Shown piece after piece: positions 1 to 8,448 of a stretch of DNA of 64,000 nucleotides; the first letter of the stretch is position 1; each line of letters opens with the position of its first letter. A program made the translations under genes and the position numbers. The stretch comes from Salegentibacter mishustinae (GTDB lineage: Bacteria > Bacteroidota > Bacteroidia > Flavobacteriales > Flavobacteriaceae). A model generated the notes under the pieces. The model worked only from the letters and a program-made list of their open reading frames with translations, ran no database searches and was not told where the DNA came from. Where the stretch lies: contig NZ_LLKN01000002.1 in the NCBI RefSeq assembly GCF_002900095.1, forward strand, positions 620,001 through 684,000, in the 5' to 3' direction.

Positions 1-164
1 AACTTCTTATTAAAGCGTCCCAACTTAGAATCCCATTCATTTAAATTAGCTTCGAATGGAGTTCCGAAAAATTTAGATTTACGATCTTTGGTTACCCTTA
101 ATAAGACTGGGTATTTTCCGTTTCTTAGTGAAGTTTTACGAAGGATGGTTTTAATTGAAGCCAT
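1..164 (-). CDS. Tyrosine recombinase/integrase, N-terminal part (cut by window edge)
   Basis: Read on the minus strand from an ATG at 162-164, this open frame begins MASIKTILRK and continues with KYPVLLRVTKDRKSKFFG and NEWDSKLGRF before leaving the window. This is the Arm DNA-binding start typical of Bacteroidota phage/ICE tyrosine integrases, which bind arm sites next to the attachment core. The catalytic domain lies outside the window, so activity cannot be judged. The gene points away from the tRNA fragment 166 bases to its right, the usual layout of an integrase at the end of an element integrated in a tRNA gene. Family assignment rests on about 54 residues. Confidence 0.8.
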   Translation of the reverse strand, partial: MASIKTILRKTSLRNGKYPVLLRVTKDRKSKFFGTPFEANLNEWDSKLGRFNKK

Positions 165-329
165 AGCTTTATCTTTTAAATTTCCATCGATTTTATGTAC
201 AACATATGTACAACAAATTGACAAATAAAGGTAATTTAAAGAAACTAAAATAAAAATAAATATTCATAAAACATTGATAATCAGGTAAATGAAAGTAAAT
301 GAAAATTACAAGTATGCTAATTTAGACTT

Positions 330-371
330 CTCATAATCAAGGGGTCCCTGGTTCGAGCCCAGGTGGGACCA
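330..371 (+). tRNA. 3' fragment of a tRNA-Met (CAT) gene, probable attachment site of the integrated element
   Basis: Anticodon loop CTCATAA (330-336, anticodon CAT), 3' anticodon stem TCAAG, variable GGGTC, T-stem CCTGG/CCAGG around TTCGAGC, acceptor strand TGGGACC and discriminator A are all present. The 5' half is absent: the five bases before the loop (GACTT) do not pair with TCAAG, and no GGTCCCA acceptor strand or D-arm lies upstream. This is therefore not a working tRNA. It is best read as the duplicated 3' end left by integration, with the intact tRNA expected at the far end of the element, left of the window. Confidence 0.75.
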
Positions 372-385
372 CCTTTAATGCTTGT

Positions 386-425
386 AAAGCCCTATAAACA
401 CTATGTTTGTAGGGCTTTTTTTATT
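386..425 (+). terminator. Rho-independent terminator after the tRNA fragment
   Basis: A 15-bp stem (AAAGCCCTATAAACA against TGTTTGTAGGGCTTT, one G-U pair) with a 3-base loop is followed by a run of T. It presumably served the original tRNA gene. Confidence 0.8.
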
Positions 426-515
426 TTAGGGGGTGAATATTCATAGAATTCTGGACTTTTATTGTTAAAATTATAGCAGTTATGGTCCATTTCTAAAATT
501 TGATATATTCTATGT

Positions 516-523
516 TATATTTG
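516..523 (+). promoter_or_regulatory. Bacteroidota -7 box ahead of the 550-900 gene
   Basis: TATATTTG matches the TAnnTTTG consensus, 26 bases before the ATG at 550. A TTTG at 499-502 is closer than the usual -33 spacing, so the promoter is only moderately supported. Confidence 0.45.
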
Positions 524-549
524 AAATTCTAAACAAAAAATAAATTTAT

Positions 550-900
550 ATGGATGCTGCAAGAATAGGATTAGAACAAGATAATGGCGAGATGCTAGGA
601 TATAATATTAATTCTGAAATTCAGAATGGACTTTACCTAACTACGGAAACGGATTTAATTAATGAAAATATTGATAATTTTAATATTGACATTAAGGTTA
701 TTCCAAATCAAGTAGCTACAAAGATTTCTAAACGAGATAAAGTAGCTATAATTACTTTTGTAGTAGATGAAAGCAGAAAGTATCAATATTTAGTTGGTGC
801 AGATTTGGACATTGAAAAAATGGAAAAAATGAATTCTAACAAGATACCAGAACAAATTAAAAATCTTATCAAGGAGGCATATTCTTTAACCCAAAAATAA
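550..900 (+). CDS. Hypothetical protein, 116 aa
   Basis: I do not recognise this protein. It is acidic and soluble, with no signal peptide or membrane segment. Residues 45-90 look like alternating strands (for example VAIITFVVDES) and the C-terminus is probably helical (PEQIKNLIKEAYSL). The opening MDAARIGLEQDNGEML has no obvious start-of-domain character, so this could be the tail of a larger gene cut by integration. Against that, a good -7 box lies at 516-523 and the gene has its own terminator at 961-996. It stands alone between two look-alike terminators next to the attachment site, so it is probably accessory. Confidence 0.5.
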   Translation: MDAARIGLEQDNGEMLGYNINSEIQNGLYLTTETDLINENIDNFNIDIKVIPNQVATKISKRDKVAIITFVVDESRKYQYLVGADLDIEKMEKMNSNKIPEQIKNLIKEAYSLTQK

Positions 901-960
901 TAAACTTTCAGATCTTATATAATTCTTTACAGAAATTTACTTTAGTTCAGAAATTTTAAT

Positions 961-996
961 AAACCCTACAGGCAGTACGTTTGTAGGGTTTTTTTA
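961..996 (+). terminator. Rho-independent terminator
   Basis: A 10-bp stem (AAACCCTACA against TGTAGGGTTT) is followed by seven T. Its 3' arm and T-run closely resemble the terminator at 386-425, which suggests a duplication. Confidence 0.75.
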
Positions 997-1110
997 TTTC
1001 TAGAGTCATAAGATTTAATTTAAATTTCATACATTCATTTTATAGGTACTTACTTTATTGAAATTCTCAAACAAATAATTGTAGAAAATTCATCTAATTA
1101 TGATTCGTAT

Positions 1111-2490
1111 ATGGAAAAATTAAATTTCGCCTCCTTTGCCGAACTTTTAAAAAATCCAGATAAATCAGATCATTCTAACTTAATATTTGAATTTGATCAC
1201 AGTTCTGAAATATCATTTGCAGAAATATCTACAGAAAATACGTTTAAAAATTGTTCGTTCACAGGACAGGGTTTTGATATAATTGGAAAAAATCAAAATG
1301 AAAATAAAAGGACACTTCAATTTCTGAAATGTGAAATTCTTATAAAGGAAATTACTATTTCAGAAGGTATTTTTCAAGATTTTATTATTTCTGATTCCAA
1401 TTTCACAGGATCTTTAACCTTTGATTGGTGTTATTTTGCCAATTGTAAATTTCAAGAAGTTCAAGAGGGGGTAAAATCTATCAAAATAAAAAATTCCGAT
1501 TTTCAAAACATAAAAATTAAGAACTTAGTTGCAGAAAAGCTTTTTGTTATTGCTAGCACTATTCGCAGTAGTGGAGAAGTCAAAAATTGTAAGATTCAAG
1601 ATGTGGATTTTAGTGGTTCTAGTCTTTCTTCTTTTTATTTTAGAAATAATGAGGTGTTTGGTTATGCTAATTTCGAACTTATAACTGGAAAATCTACCTC
1701 TCTAGAAATAAGTAATAGTCTTTTTCATAAACAGGTAAATTTCGAAACTCAACCTATTAAAATTATCTATCTCAATCAAACACATTTTTTTGATATTGTT
1801 TCATTTCAAAATGCTGTCTTAAAACGAATTTGGATTAATAAGGTATTGTTCGAAAAAGCAGTGTTTTTTGAAGGTATTGAATTAACTGATATAATGAATT
1901 GTAATATCAAGAGTATTAGAACAATTAAGCAACAACTCGTACTAACTAATAATAACCTTGATTATTTGAGATTTAGAAAAATTGAAAAAGAACTTTATAG
2001 GTTACAAACAAGAGAGCTACTATTTAATAAGGATTACCATTTTCATTATGAGAAGTATAGGGATACACGTTGCTTTTCTAGAGAAGGAGAACATTACTCT
2101 TATTATATTGAAAAAAATGATGTGCCTAAAATAAATAGATTTGAACTTTTGGGCGATTATATAACTTTATCAATGCATAAAACTATATCGAATTATAGTA
2201 CGGATTGGAAAAGAGCAATAGGGGTTACTATATTATGTGGGTTTATATTGTACACCGTATTTTATTATACCGTAAATTACTCTAATGATATTTTAATAGA
2301 TATAGATACAGTTAATGATTTTTTTAATGGATTGCCCAGATTTTTCCTCGTAACCGACTTCAAAAACCCACTGGAGAAAAACGAATATTATATTAATGCT
2401 ATATCTTGGATTCCTCTTTTAATAGGTAAAATTTTTATAGCATTTGGAATATATGAAACAATTCAGTCCTTCAGAAAATTCAAAGGATAG
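1111..2490 (+). CDS. Pentapeptide-like beta-helix protein with two C-terminal membrane segments, 459 aa
   Basis: Residues 25-270 are a run of irregular short repeats of the N/C-x-x-F type (NCSFTG, DSNFTG, CYFANCKFQEV, NSDFQNI, DVDFSGSSL), the signature of a right-handed quadrilateral beta-helix of the pentapeptide family. A charged, aromatic stretch follows (about 280-350). Two hydrophobic helices lie at about 370-392 and 433-452, with a 40-residue loop between them. The segment before the first helix (SNYSTDWKRA) resembles the linker that joins pentapeptide domains to membrane domains in other bacteria. There is no ion-channel filter (TxGYG) in the loop. The gene stands alone after a terminator and its function is unknown; repeat-family and membrane calls are from sequence, the rest is inference. 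Confidence 0.6.
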   Translation: MEKLNFASFAELLKNPDKSDHSNLIFEFDHSSEISFAEISTENTFKNCSFTGQGFDIIGKNQNENKRTLQFLKCEILIKEITISEGIFQDFIISDSNFTGSLTFDWCYFANCKFQEVQEGVKSIKIKNSDFQNIKIKNLVAEKLFVIASTIRSSGEVKNCKIQDVDFSGSSLSSFYFRNNEVFGYANFELITGKSTSLEISNSLFHKQVNFETQPIKIIYLNQTHFFDIVSFQNAVLKRIWINKVLFEKAVFFEGIELTDIMNCNIKSIRTIKQQLVLTNNNLDYLRFRKIEKELYRLQTRELLFNKDYHFHYEKYRDTRCFSREGEHYSYYIEKNDVPKINRFELLGDYITLSMHKTISNYSTDWKRAIGVTILCGFILYTVFYYTVNYSNDILIDIDTVNDFFNGLPRFFLVTDFKNPLEKNEYYINAISWIPLLIGKIFIAFGIYETIQSFRKFKG

Positions 2491-2522
2491 GTCTTAGATA
2501 GTTTTGCTAATGCTATCCGCCC

Positions 2523-2920
2523 TTACAAAGTACTAAAGTATTTATTTAGATCAATCATTTTAATCTGTAGAAAAGGCTGATCTATATGATCTTTAACTTC
2601 AAATTCTTTTATAACCGCATTTAAACGCACAAAGTTGTCTGTAAACTCTGTGGTAGTGTAAAAGTCTGTGTAGAGTTCTGAAACACGCTTAGAACAGTTC
2701 CAAACCTGACATTTAAACTTAGCGTTGTTCTTAGTCACGTACTTTGTAACATAAGAAGCAATAGACCTGATATTATTAGAATTTAATTGCTTTACGTCAA
2801 ATGCTGATGAAGGCTTGTAATTTTTATTTCGAGGTGTAATGCCGTTTTTTAACTGTAAGTCTATCCAGTAATTCCACCACTTTTCAATTTTCCAGTATCC
2901 TTATAGAAAAACTGTAACTA
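2523..2920 (-). pseudogene. Decayed 3' end of a replication initiator gene (copy A)
   Basis: On the minus strand the frame ending at 2523 can be followed back through SIASYVTKYVTKNNAKFK, VWNCSKRVSEL and TEFTDNFVRLNAVI to about 2900. There it meets stops and frame breaks (a shifted FFYKDTGK segment lies just upstream). YVTKYVTK followed by W-x-C-S-x-x-(V/L)S is the pattern I associate with the C-terminal half of rolling-circle replication initiators of Bacteroidota ssDNA phages and small plasmids. No catalytic HUH or tyrosine motif remains. A related remnant lies at 7475-7652 and shares an exact 20-base match, so both derive from one family. That this is a pseudogene is fairly sure; the Rep identity is moderate. 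Confidence 0.55.
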
Positions 2921-3067
2921 AGTATTTTCTTATAAAAATAATGTTATCTGACTATCGGGTATATTCCAAATCCTAATTATTGTCTGCTTAAAATAAATAG
3001 GTAAATCTAATTATTGAAAAATTAAATTATTAAATTGTGCCGCGACCATGACCCTAAACTTTACGCG

Positions 3068-3475
3068 ATGTCCCCTACACAGTACCCTTGTATTCTAGCT
3101 ATAGACGATACTCCTATTAACCTTTTATTGATTCAAAAACTTATTGAAAAAATATATCCTTCGGCCATAGTATTAAATTCCAAAAATGGGGATGATGCTG
3201 TTCTTAAGTTTAAGGAAAATAAGGTAGATCTCATATTTTTAGATATTCAACTACCAACTATAGATGGCTTTGAAACTGCGCGCCAAATTAGAGCCTTTGA
3301 AGTGGATGGTAATCGTACACCAATTATAGGGCTAAGTGGCTATGAAAAGGAACAATTTATTACAAATGGTGGCAGTAAAAATATGGACGATTTCCTTAGA
3401 AAACCTATAAAAATGGAATCTTTAGAAAGAATCGTAAATAAATTTCTAGCTGGAGATATAAAACAATCTTGCTAA
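3068..3475 (+). CDS. Single-domain response regulator, 135 aa
   Basis: This is a receiver domain and nothing else: acidic pair DD at the end of beta-1 (LAIDDTP), phospho-acceptor Asp59 in LIFLDIQLP, switch Ser in GLSGYE and Lys in LRKPIK. The start is placed at the ATG at 3068 (MSPTQYP), because the open frame further upstream needs a TTG and adds a non-conserved leader. It has no output domain, so it would act by phosphotransfer or protein contact, most simply with the kinase that starts 37 bases downstream. The last residues (IKQSC) are not conserved-looking. Receiver assignment is certain; the partner is inferred from position. Confidence 0.88.
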   Translation: MSPTQYPCILAIDDTPINLLLIQKLIEKIYPSAIVLNSKNGDDAVLKFKENKVDLIFLDIQLPTIDGFETARQIRAFEVDGNRTPIIGLSGYEKEQFITNGGSKNMDDFLRKPIKMESLERIVNKFLAGDIKQSC

Positions 3476-3512
3476 TCGCAATTTGTGATTACTGCTATTA
3501 TTTAACTATGAA

Positions 3513-6500
3513 ATGAAAAAACCTGAAAAAACCAAGAATGAGGGCGATAGATTAAAGGAACTCGAAGCGTATGATATATTAAACGCAGAGCAGGAAGGTG
3601 ATTTTGATTTTCTTACCAAAATGGCTGCTCAAATTTGTAATACCGAAATTTCTTTAATTAGTTTAGTTACAGAAGATAGACAATTATTTCTCTCTCACCA
3701 TGGTTTAGAACACAAGGAAACCTGTAAAGAATATTCCTTTTGCGCTTATGCCCTTCATCAACCCGATAAATTATTTATAATAGAAAATGCTTTGGAAGAT
3801 GAGCGTTTTCAGGATAATCCACTGGTAATACAAGAACCTTTCATACATTTTTATGCAGGCATACCCCTGGTTAATGAAAATGGATATGCGTTAGGCACCT
3901 TATGTGTTATAGATTCTGAGCCTAAAACATTAGATCTTGAGCAAAAAAAAATGCTAAAGAACCTCGCTAATCAGGTAATGAAACTTTTGGAGTTAAGAAA
4001 AAAACAAATTGAAACCAGCAACATAAATCAAGAGCTTAGAAAAAATTTAGATTTATTGGAAGAAACTCAGCAAGCTAATAAAATTGGGGGTTGGGAGCTA
4101 GATATAGCAACGGGAAAAACAATTTGGACAGAATTTGTTTATCATATTCACGAGGTGCCTTTAGATTTTAAATTCGATAAAAAAAGTGCAATAGAATTTT
4201 ATCATCCTAACGATAGGGAGAAAATTAGTAAAGCGGTAGAAAATACCATAGCAACTGGTAATCGCTTTGATGTAACCTGCAGGTTAATTACAGCAAAAAA
4301 TAATGAGATTTGGGTAAGAAGTACCGGCCGTAAAGTAGGAGGTAAATTGATTGGGAGCTTCCAGGATATTACTGAGTTCAAGAAAAATGAATTAAAATTT
4401 GAGGGTATATTTAATTCTACTTTTAGCTTTATAGGGTTCTTAGATCTTGATGGGACCCTACTGGATGCAAATGAGACCGCTTTAAAAGTTGCTGATCTTC
4501 AACCAGAAGATGTAATTGGTAAACCTTTCTGGGATTGTTATTGGTGGCAGATATCAAAAGAAACCCAGGAAGAATTAAAAAGAAATTTTTACAAGGCTGT
4601 AAAGGGTGAAATAGTTTCTTATGAAGTGAAAGTATGGACTGCAAACAAAATTTCTACTACTATACTTTTTAGCCTCAAACCTATATTTGATGAACACAAT
4701 AACGTGGTCTATATATTACCAGAGGGAAGTCCTGTTCAGGAAATTGTAGATGTTAGGCAAAGGTTTAAATCTGTTATAGAAGGTACCAATGTGGGCACCT
4801 GGGAATGGAATGTTCAAACGGGAGGGACTATTTTTAATGAAAGATGGGCAGAAATTTTAGGCTATACTCTAGAAGAACTCCAACCGGTAAGTATAGAAAC
4901 CTGGACTAGCCTGGCGCATCCAGATGATCTTATAGAATCTAATCGTTTGTTAAATGAATGCTTTCAAAAGAGAACCGAGTTTTACGAGTTTGAAAGCAGA
5001 ATGAAACATAAAGATGGCGATTGGGTTTGGATCATGGATCGAGGAAAGGTATTTGAATGGACCGAAGATGGTAAGCCATTGAAAATGTATGGGACTCACC
5101 AGGATATAAATCAGCGTAAGAAATACGAAGAAGAATTACGAGTAAGCGAAGAAGCTTTTAGAGGAAATTTTGAAAATGCTGCCATAGGTATGGCTTTGCT
5201 TAATGAAGAAGGAAAATGGCTGAAAGTAAATGAAAAAGTCTGTGAAATTTTAGGTTATACAGAAGAAGAATTGATGCAACTTACCTTTCAGGATATTACC
5301 CATCCCGAAGATCTAAACAAAGATTTAAATTTACTTACAGAAGTAATTGAAGGTAAAAGACCTAATTATAATATGGAGAAAAGATATTTTCATAAAAATG
5401 GAAATATTATTCATATAATTTTAGCTGTTTCAGTAGTAAGAAATCATCGTGGAGCTATTCTTTATTTTGTATCCCAAATAATTGACATTACTGCAGCAAA
5501 GAAACATACCGAAAAATTAAAGTATCAGCAGAACTTACTAAATGCTTTATACGAATTATCACCTATCGGTATTGCTCTTAATGATTATGAAACCGGCCAG
5601 TTTAAGGATGTAAATGATAAGTTGGTTGAGCCTTCCGGCTATTCTAGAGAAGAATTTATGAATTTAAGCTATTGGGATTTAACTCCAATAGAATACGAGC
5701 GGGAAGAGAAAAAGGTACTAAATCAATTAGAGAAGACCGGAGTTTATGGTCCATTCCAAAAAGAATATAAACGAAAAGATGGGTCAAGATATCCGGTACT
5801 TTTGCGCGGTGTAATGGTAGAGGATCTCAATAGAAATAAATTTATTTGGTCTTTTATTCAAGATATAAGTAAGGAAAAAGAAGCAGAAAATAAACTACAG
5901 GCGGCCCTATCTAACCTTCAGGCTATTTTAGATGCAAGTACGCAAGTGGTTATAATTGCAACTAATAAAGAGGGGGTGATTACCCATTTTAATTCAGGAG
6001 CAGAAACTGCATTGGGATATAGCCAGGAAGAAGTGCTTGGGAGATTAACTCCTCTAGCTATACACGAAAAGAAGGAAATTAGGGCTGAAGCAAAAAAAAT
6101 AGCTAAAAAGGGTCAAAAATTTTCAGATTTTGAAGTGCTTACTTTTGAGGCGCAAAAAGAAGAGCCCGGTGCAAAAGAATGGACCTATATAAGAAAAGAT
6201 GGTAGTAAGTTTACGGTATTGCTATCTGTAACTGCTATTAAAAAAGATGATGAGATTACCGGTTATCTGGGAGTGGCGGTAGATATTTCAGAATTAAAAA
6301 GAGTTGAAAACGAAATTAAATCTTTACTGGATATCACCCAGGATCAAAATAACCGCCTGAAGAATTTTGCCCATATCGTTTCTCATAATTTAAGGTCTCA
6401 TAGTTCTGGTATTATTGGTCTTTTGGATGTTTTAGAGACTGATCATCCAGAGTTGGAGAGCAATGAACTTTTTAAAATGGTTAGCCGTGGTGCCGAAAAT

Positions 6501-7019
6501 TTACAGCAAACAGTAGAAGATCTAAGTGATGTAATATCGGTTAGTTTTAATAAAGCCAATCTACATGCTGTTAGTTTGTACGAGGTGATAGAGAAAAATA
6601 TAGATAGCTTATCTAACCAGATAAGAAACGCAAATATAAAGATTGAGAACCAGGTTGATATAAATACAAAAATTCAGGGGGTTCCTGCTTATATAGAAAG
6701 TATAGTCTTAAACTTTATCACCAATGCTATTAAATATAGATCACTTGAAAGAGATAGTTACTTGAAGATTTATAGTAAAGTAAAGAAAGATAAAACTATT
6801 CTGTTTTTTGAAGATAATGGTTTGGGAATGGATTTAAAGAGGCACGGAGACCGCTTGTTCCAAATGTATAAGACTTTTCATACCCATAAAGACTCCAGGG
6901 GCTTAGGCTTATTTATTACTAAAAATCAAATAGAAAGTATGAACGGGAAGATTCAGGTGGAGAGCATGGAAAACGTGGGGACAACCTTTAAAATTATTTT
7001 ACCTAATGAAAAAAATTAA
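3513..7019 (+). CDS. GAF / multi-PAS sensor histidine kinase, 1168 aa
   Basis: The domain order is a GAF domain (about 15-160), six PAS/PAC units (about 180-290, 295-415, 420-540, 545-665, 670-790, 800-935; typical PAC endings such as QDITEFKK), a dimerisation helix with the phospho-accepting His958 in VSHNLRSH, and a HATPase domain with an N box (NFITNAIKY), G1 box (EDNGLGM) and G2 box (GLGLFI). The SHNLR H-box is a common Bacteroidota variant. No membrane segment is visible, so this is a cytoplasmic sensor; the ligands of the PAS domains cannot be read from sequence. The 3' end overlaps the following regulator gene by 14 bases, showing translational coupling. Confidence 0.93.
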   Translation: MKKPEKTKNEGDRLKELEAYDILNAEQEGDFDFLTKMAAQICNTEISLISLVTEDRQLFLSHHGLEHKETCKEYSFCAYALHQPDKLFIIENALEDERFQDNPLVIQEPFIHFYAGIPLVNENGYALGTLCVIDSEPKTLDLEQKKMLKNLANQVMKLLELRKKQIETSNINQELRKNLDLLEETQQANKIGGWELDIATGKTIWTEFVYHIHEVPLDFKFDKKSAIEFYHPNDREKISKAVENTIATGNRFDVTCRLITAKNNEIWVRSTGRKVGGKLIGSFQDITEFKKNELKFEGIFNSTFSFIGFLDLDGTLLDANETALKVADLQPEDVIGKPFWDCYWWQISKETQEELKRNFYKAVKGEIVSYEVKVWTANKISTTILFSLKPIFDEHNNVVYILPEGSPVQEIVDVRQRFKSVIEGTNVGTWEWNVQTGGTIFNERWAEILGYTLEELQPVSIETWTSLAHPDDLIESNRLLNECFQKRTEFYEFESRMKHKDGDWVWIMDRGKVFEWTEDGKPLKMYGTHQDINQRKKYEEELRVSEEAFRGNFENAAIGMALLNEEGKWLKVNEKVCEILGYTEEELMQLTFQDITHPEDLNKDLNLLTEVIEGKRPNYNMEKRYFHKNGNIIHIILAVSVVRNHRGAILYFVSQIIDITAAKKHTEKLKYQQNLLNALYELSPIGIALNDYETGQFKDVNDKLVEPSGYSREEFMNLSYWDLTPIEYEREEKKVLNQLEKTGVYGPFQKEYKRKDGSRYPVLLRGVMVEDLNRNKFIWSFIQDISKEKEAENKLQAALSNLQAILDASTQVVIIATNKEGVITHFNSGAETALGYSQEEVLGRLTPLAIHEKKEIRAEAKKIAKKGQKFSDFEVLTFEAQKEEPGAKEWTYIRKDGSKFTVLLSVTAIKKDDEITGYLGVAVDISELKRVENEIKSLLDITQDQNNRLKNFAHIVSHNLRSHSSGIIGLLDVLETDHPELESNELFKMVSRGAENLQQTVEDLSDVISVSFNKANLHAVSLYEVIEKNIDSLSNQIRNANIKIENQVDINTKIQGVPAYIESIVLNFITNAIKYRSLERDSYLKIYSKVKKDKTILFFEDNGLGMDLKRHGDRLFQMYKTFHTHKDSRGLGLFITKNQIESMNGKIQVESMENVGTTFKIILPNEKN

Positions 7020-7398
7020 TCTTGCTTGCATCATAGAGGATGATCCCGTGCATCAAATGCTTACTCAAAAATACGTTAAACTTACTGGCCTTGTTGATAA
7101 TCTAATGGTTTGTAAAAACGGAAAAGAGGCCTATAACTTACTTAGTTCTCTTATAACCACAGGAGAACCGGTGCCCGAGGTAATTCTGTTAGATTTGAAT
7201 ATGCCTGTGTGGGATGGATGGCAGTTTCTTGAAGAATTTCTTAAAATTCCCATTGAACAAAAGATCACCATATTTATTTTAACCAGTTCTATAAATGAAG
7301 ATGATTTTATAAAAGCCGAAATGTTTAATTTGAGTAGTAATTACTTAATAAAACCTATAAAAGTAGATAAACTAAAAACTGTGCTAAGTGAAATATAG
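7006..7398 (+). CDS. Single-domain response regulator, Rcp1-like, 130 aa
   Basis: This is a receiver domain with the acidic cluster IIEDDP, phospho-acceptor Asp63 in LLDLNMPVWDGW, Thr/Ser switch in ILTSSI and Lys in LIKPIK. The wide spacing with a GEPVPEVILLDLNMP stretch is typical of the small regulators that sit after PAS-rich kinases in Bacteroidota and cyanobacteria. It overlaps the kinase gene by 14 bases, so it is the most likely direct phosphorylation partner. It lacks any DNA-binding domain, so the output must be through another protein. Confidence 0.92.
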   Translation: MKKINLACIIEDDPVHQMLTQKYVKLTGLVDNLMVCKNGKEAYNLLSSLITTGEPVPEVILLDLNMPVWDGWQFLEEFLKIPIEQKITIFILTSSINEDDFIKAEMFNLSSNYLIKPIKVDKLKTVLSEI

Positions 7399-7474
7399 AG
7401 ATTAAACCTTTTAGCACAATATTTAAGAATAGTAATAGTACTGTTTTAAAGCTAATTACCAGATAACAGATGAT

Positions 7475-7652
7475 TTTAGAGATATTTTCATCCAAATTTA
7501 TTTTTATAGTACCAGATAAACGCACAAAGTTGTCTGGTAAACTCTGTAAACTCACTTCCGTAGTAATTTAAAGTCTGTGTTACGTTCTGAACACTCTTAA
7601 CAGAAGACCATTTATTCCCAATGGTGTCTTGTTTAGAATCATTCTTATTTAA
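7475..7652 (-). pseudogene. Decayed 3' end of a replication initiator gene (copy B)
   Basis: The minus-strand reading gives KWSSVKSV followed by YYGSEFTEFTRQL in one frame and then DNFVRLSGTI in another, so at least one frameshift is present. The sequence around the shift looks like a short tandem duplication of GTAAACTCT. Bases 7517-7536 match 2622-2641 of copy A exactly (20 of 20), and the flanking sequence remains alignable with gaps. It is in the same orientation as copy A. It fills most of the spacer between the response regulator and the DUF2490 gene. No full Rep gene remains. Confidence 0.5.
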
Positions 7653-7726
7653 TTGTTAAATACTATAGAAATAGTTAAATATGAACTATTTTTATGTTTA
7701 ACAAAAGCAATTAAAATCTAAACAAA

Positions 7727-8425
7727 ATGAAAAATTTTTGTTTCTTCATATTATTCAGTTGCTGCTATTTCTCTCAAGCCATTGCTCAGGATCCTGACGA
7801 AGATCAACTTGGTGCCTGGTATATGTATTTTTGGAACACAAATTTTGGAGAATCTAATTGGGGCCTACAAGGTGATTATCAATATCGCGATTGGCGCGGG
7901 TTGGGCGACCGGGAACAATTATTACTTAGAACAGGTGTTACATTTACTCCTAAAGAATCTGGTGTTAAATTTACGCTGGGTTATGCAAATATTACCACAG
8001 GGCAGTATGGAACCAATATTGATTCCCCCGTTTCAGAAAACAGGATCTACCAGGAAGCATTGTTTGGACAAACAGTATGGAAAAGACTACTACTTACCCA
8101 TAGATTAAGATATGAACAAAGATGGGTAGAAGCCCAGGATTTTAGAACACGATATCGTTACAATCTTTTTGTATACATTCCATTTACCGGAACTACGCTA
8201 GAAAAAGGTACTCCTTACTTTGCCTTTTATAACGAGGTATTTATAAATGGAGAACGAAATATTGGAGACGGGCGTGAGGTACAATTTTTTGACCGAAACA
8301 GGACCTATTTAGGTCTTGGGTATGCCTTAAATAATAAATTGAGAATGCAGGTGGGATGGATGGAGCAAACCACGGTAAATTGGCAGAAGGGACAATTACA
8401 GATAAGTCTGCATCAAACCTTTTAG
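7727..8425 (+). CDS. DUF2490 outer-membrane-type protein, 232 aa
   Basis: A signal peptide (residues 1-20, ending SQAIAQ) is followed by amphipathic strands rich in aromatic residues, with the DUF2490 features LGAWYMYFW near the N-terminus, QYRDWRGLGDREQ-LLRTG, and HRLRYEQRW. It ends LHQTF, an aromatic end typical of barrel proteins exported to the outer membrane. Length agrees with the family. Function is unknown. The gene is 23 bases upstream of the carbonic anhydrase lipoprotein start, so the two are probably co-transcribed and act in the same envelope space. Confidence 0.85.
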   Translation: MKNFCFFILFSCCYFSQAIAQDPDEDQLGAWYMYFWNTNFGESNWGLQGDYQYRDWRGLGDREQLLLRTGVTFTPKESGVKFTLGYANITTGQYGTNIDSPVSENRIYQEALFGQTVWKRLLLTHRLRYEQRWVEAQDFRTRYRYNLFVYIPFTGTTLEKGTPYFAFYNEVFINGERNIGDGREVQFFDRNRTYLGLGYALNNKLRMQVGWMEQTTVNWQKGQLQISLHQTF

Positions 8426-8448
8426 TATTAACTTTAAATAGTCATAAA

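Noticed and set aside
1111-2490. Pentapeptide-linked potassium channel
   Set aside because: There is no TxGYG-type filter between the two membrane helices.
7782-8108. Second protein in another frame of the DUF2490 gene
   Set aside because: It is a shadow of the DUF2490 frame with no start signal or recognisable domain.
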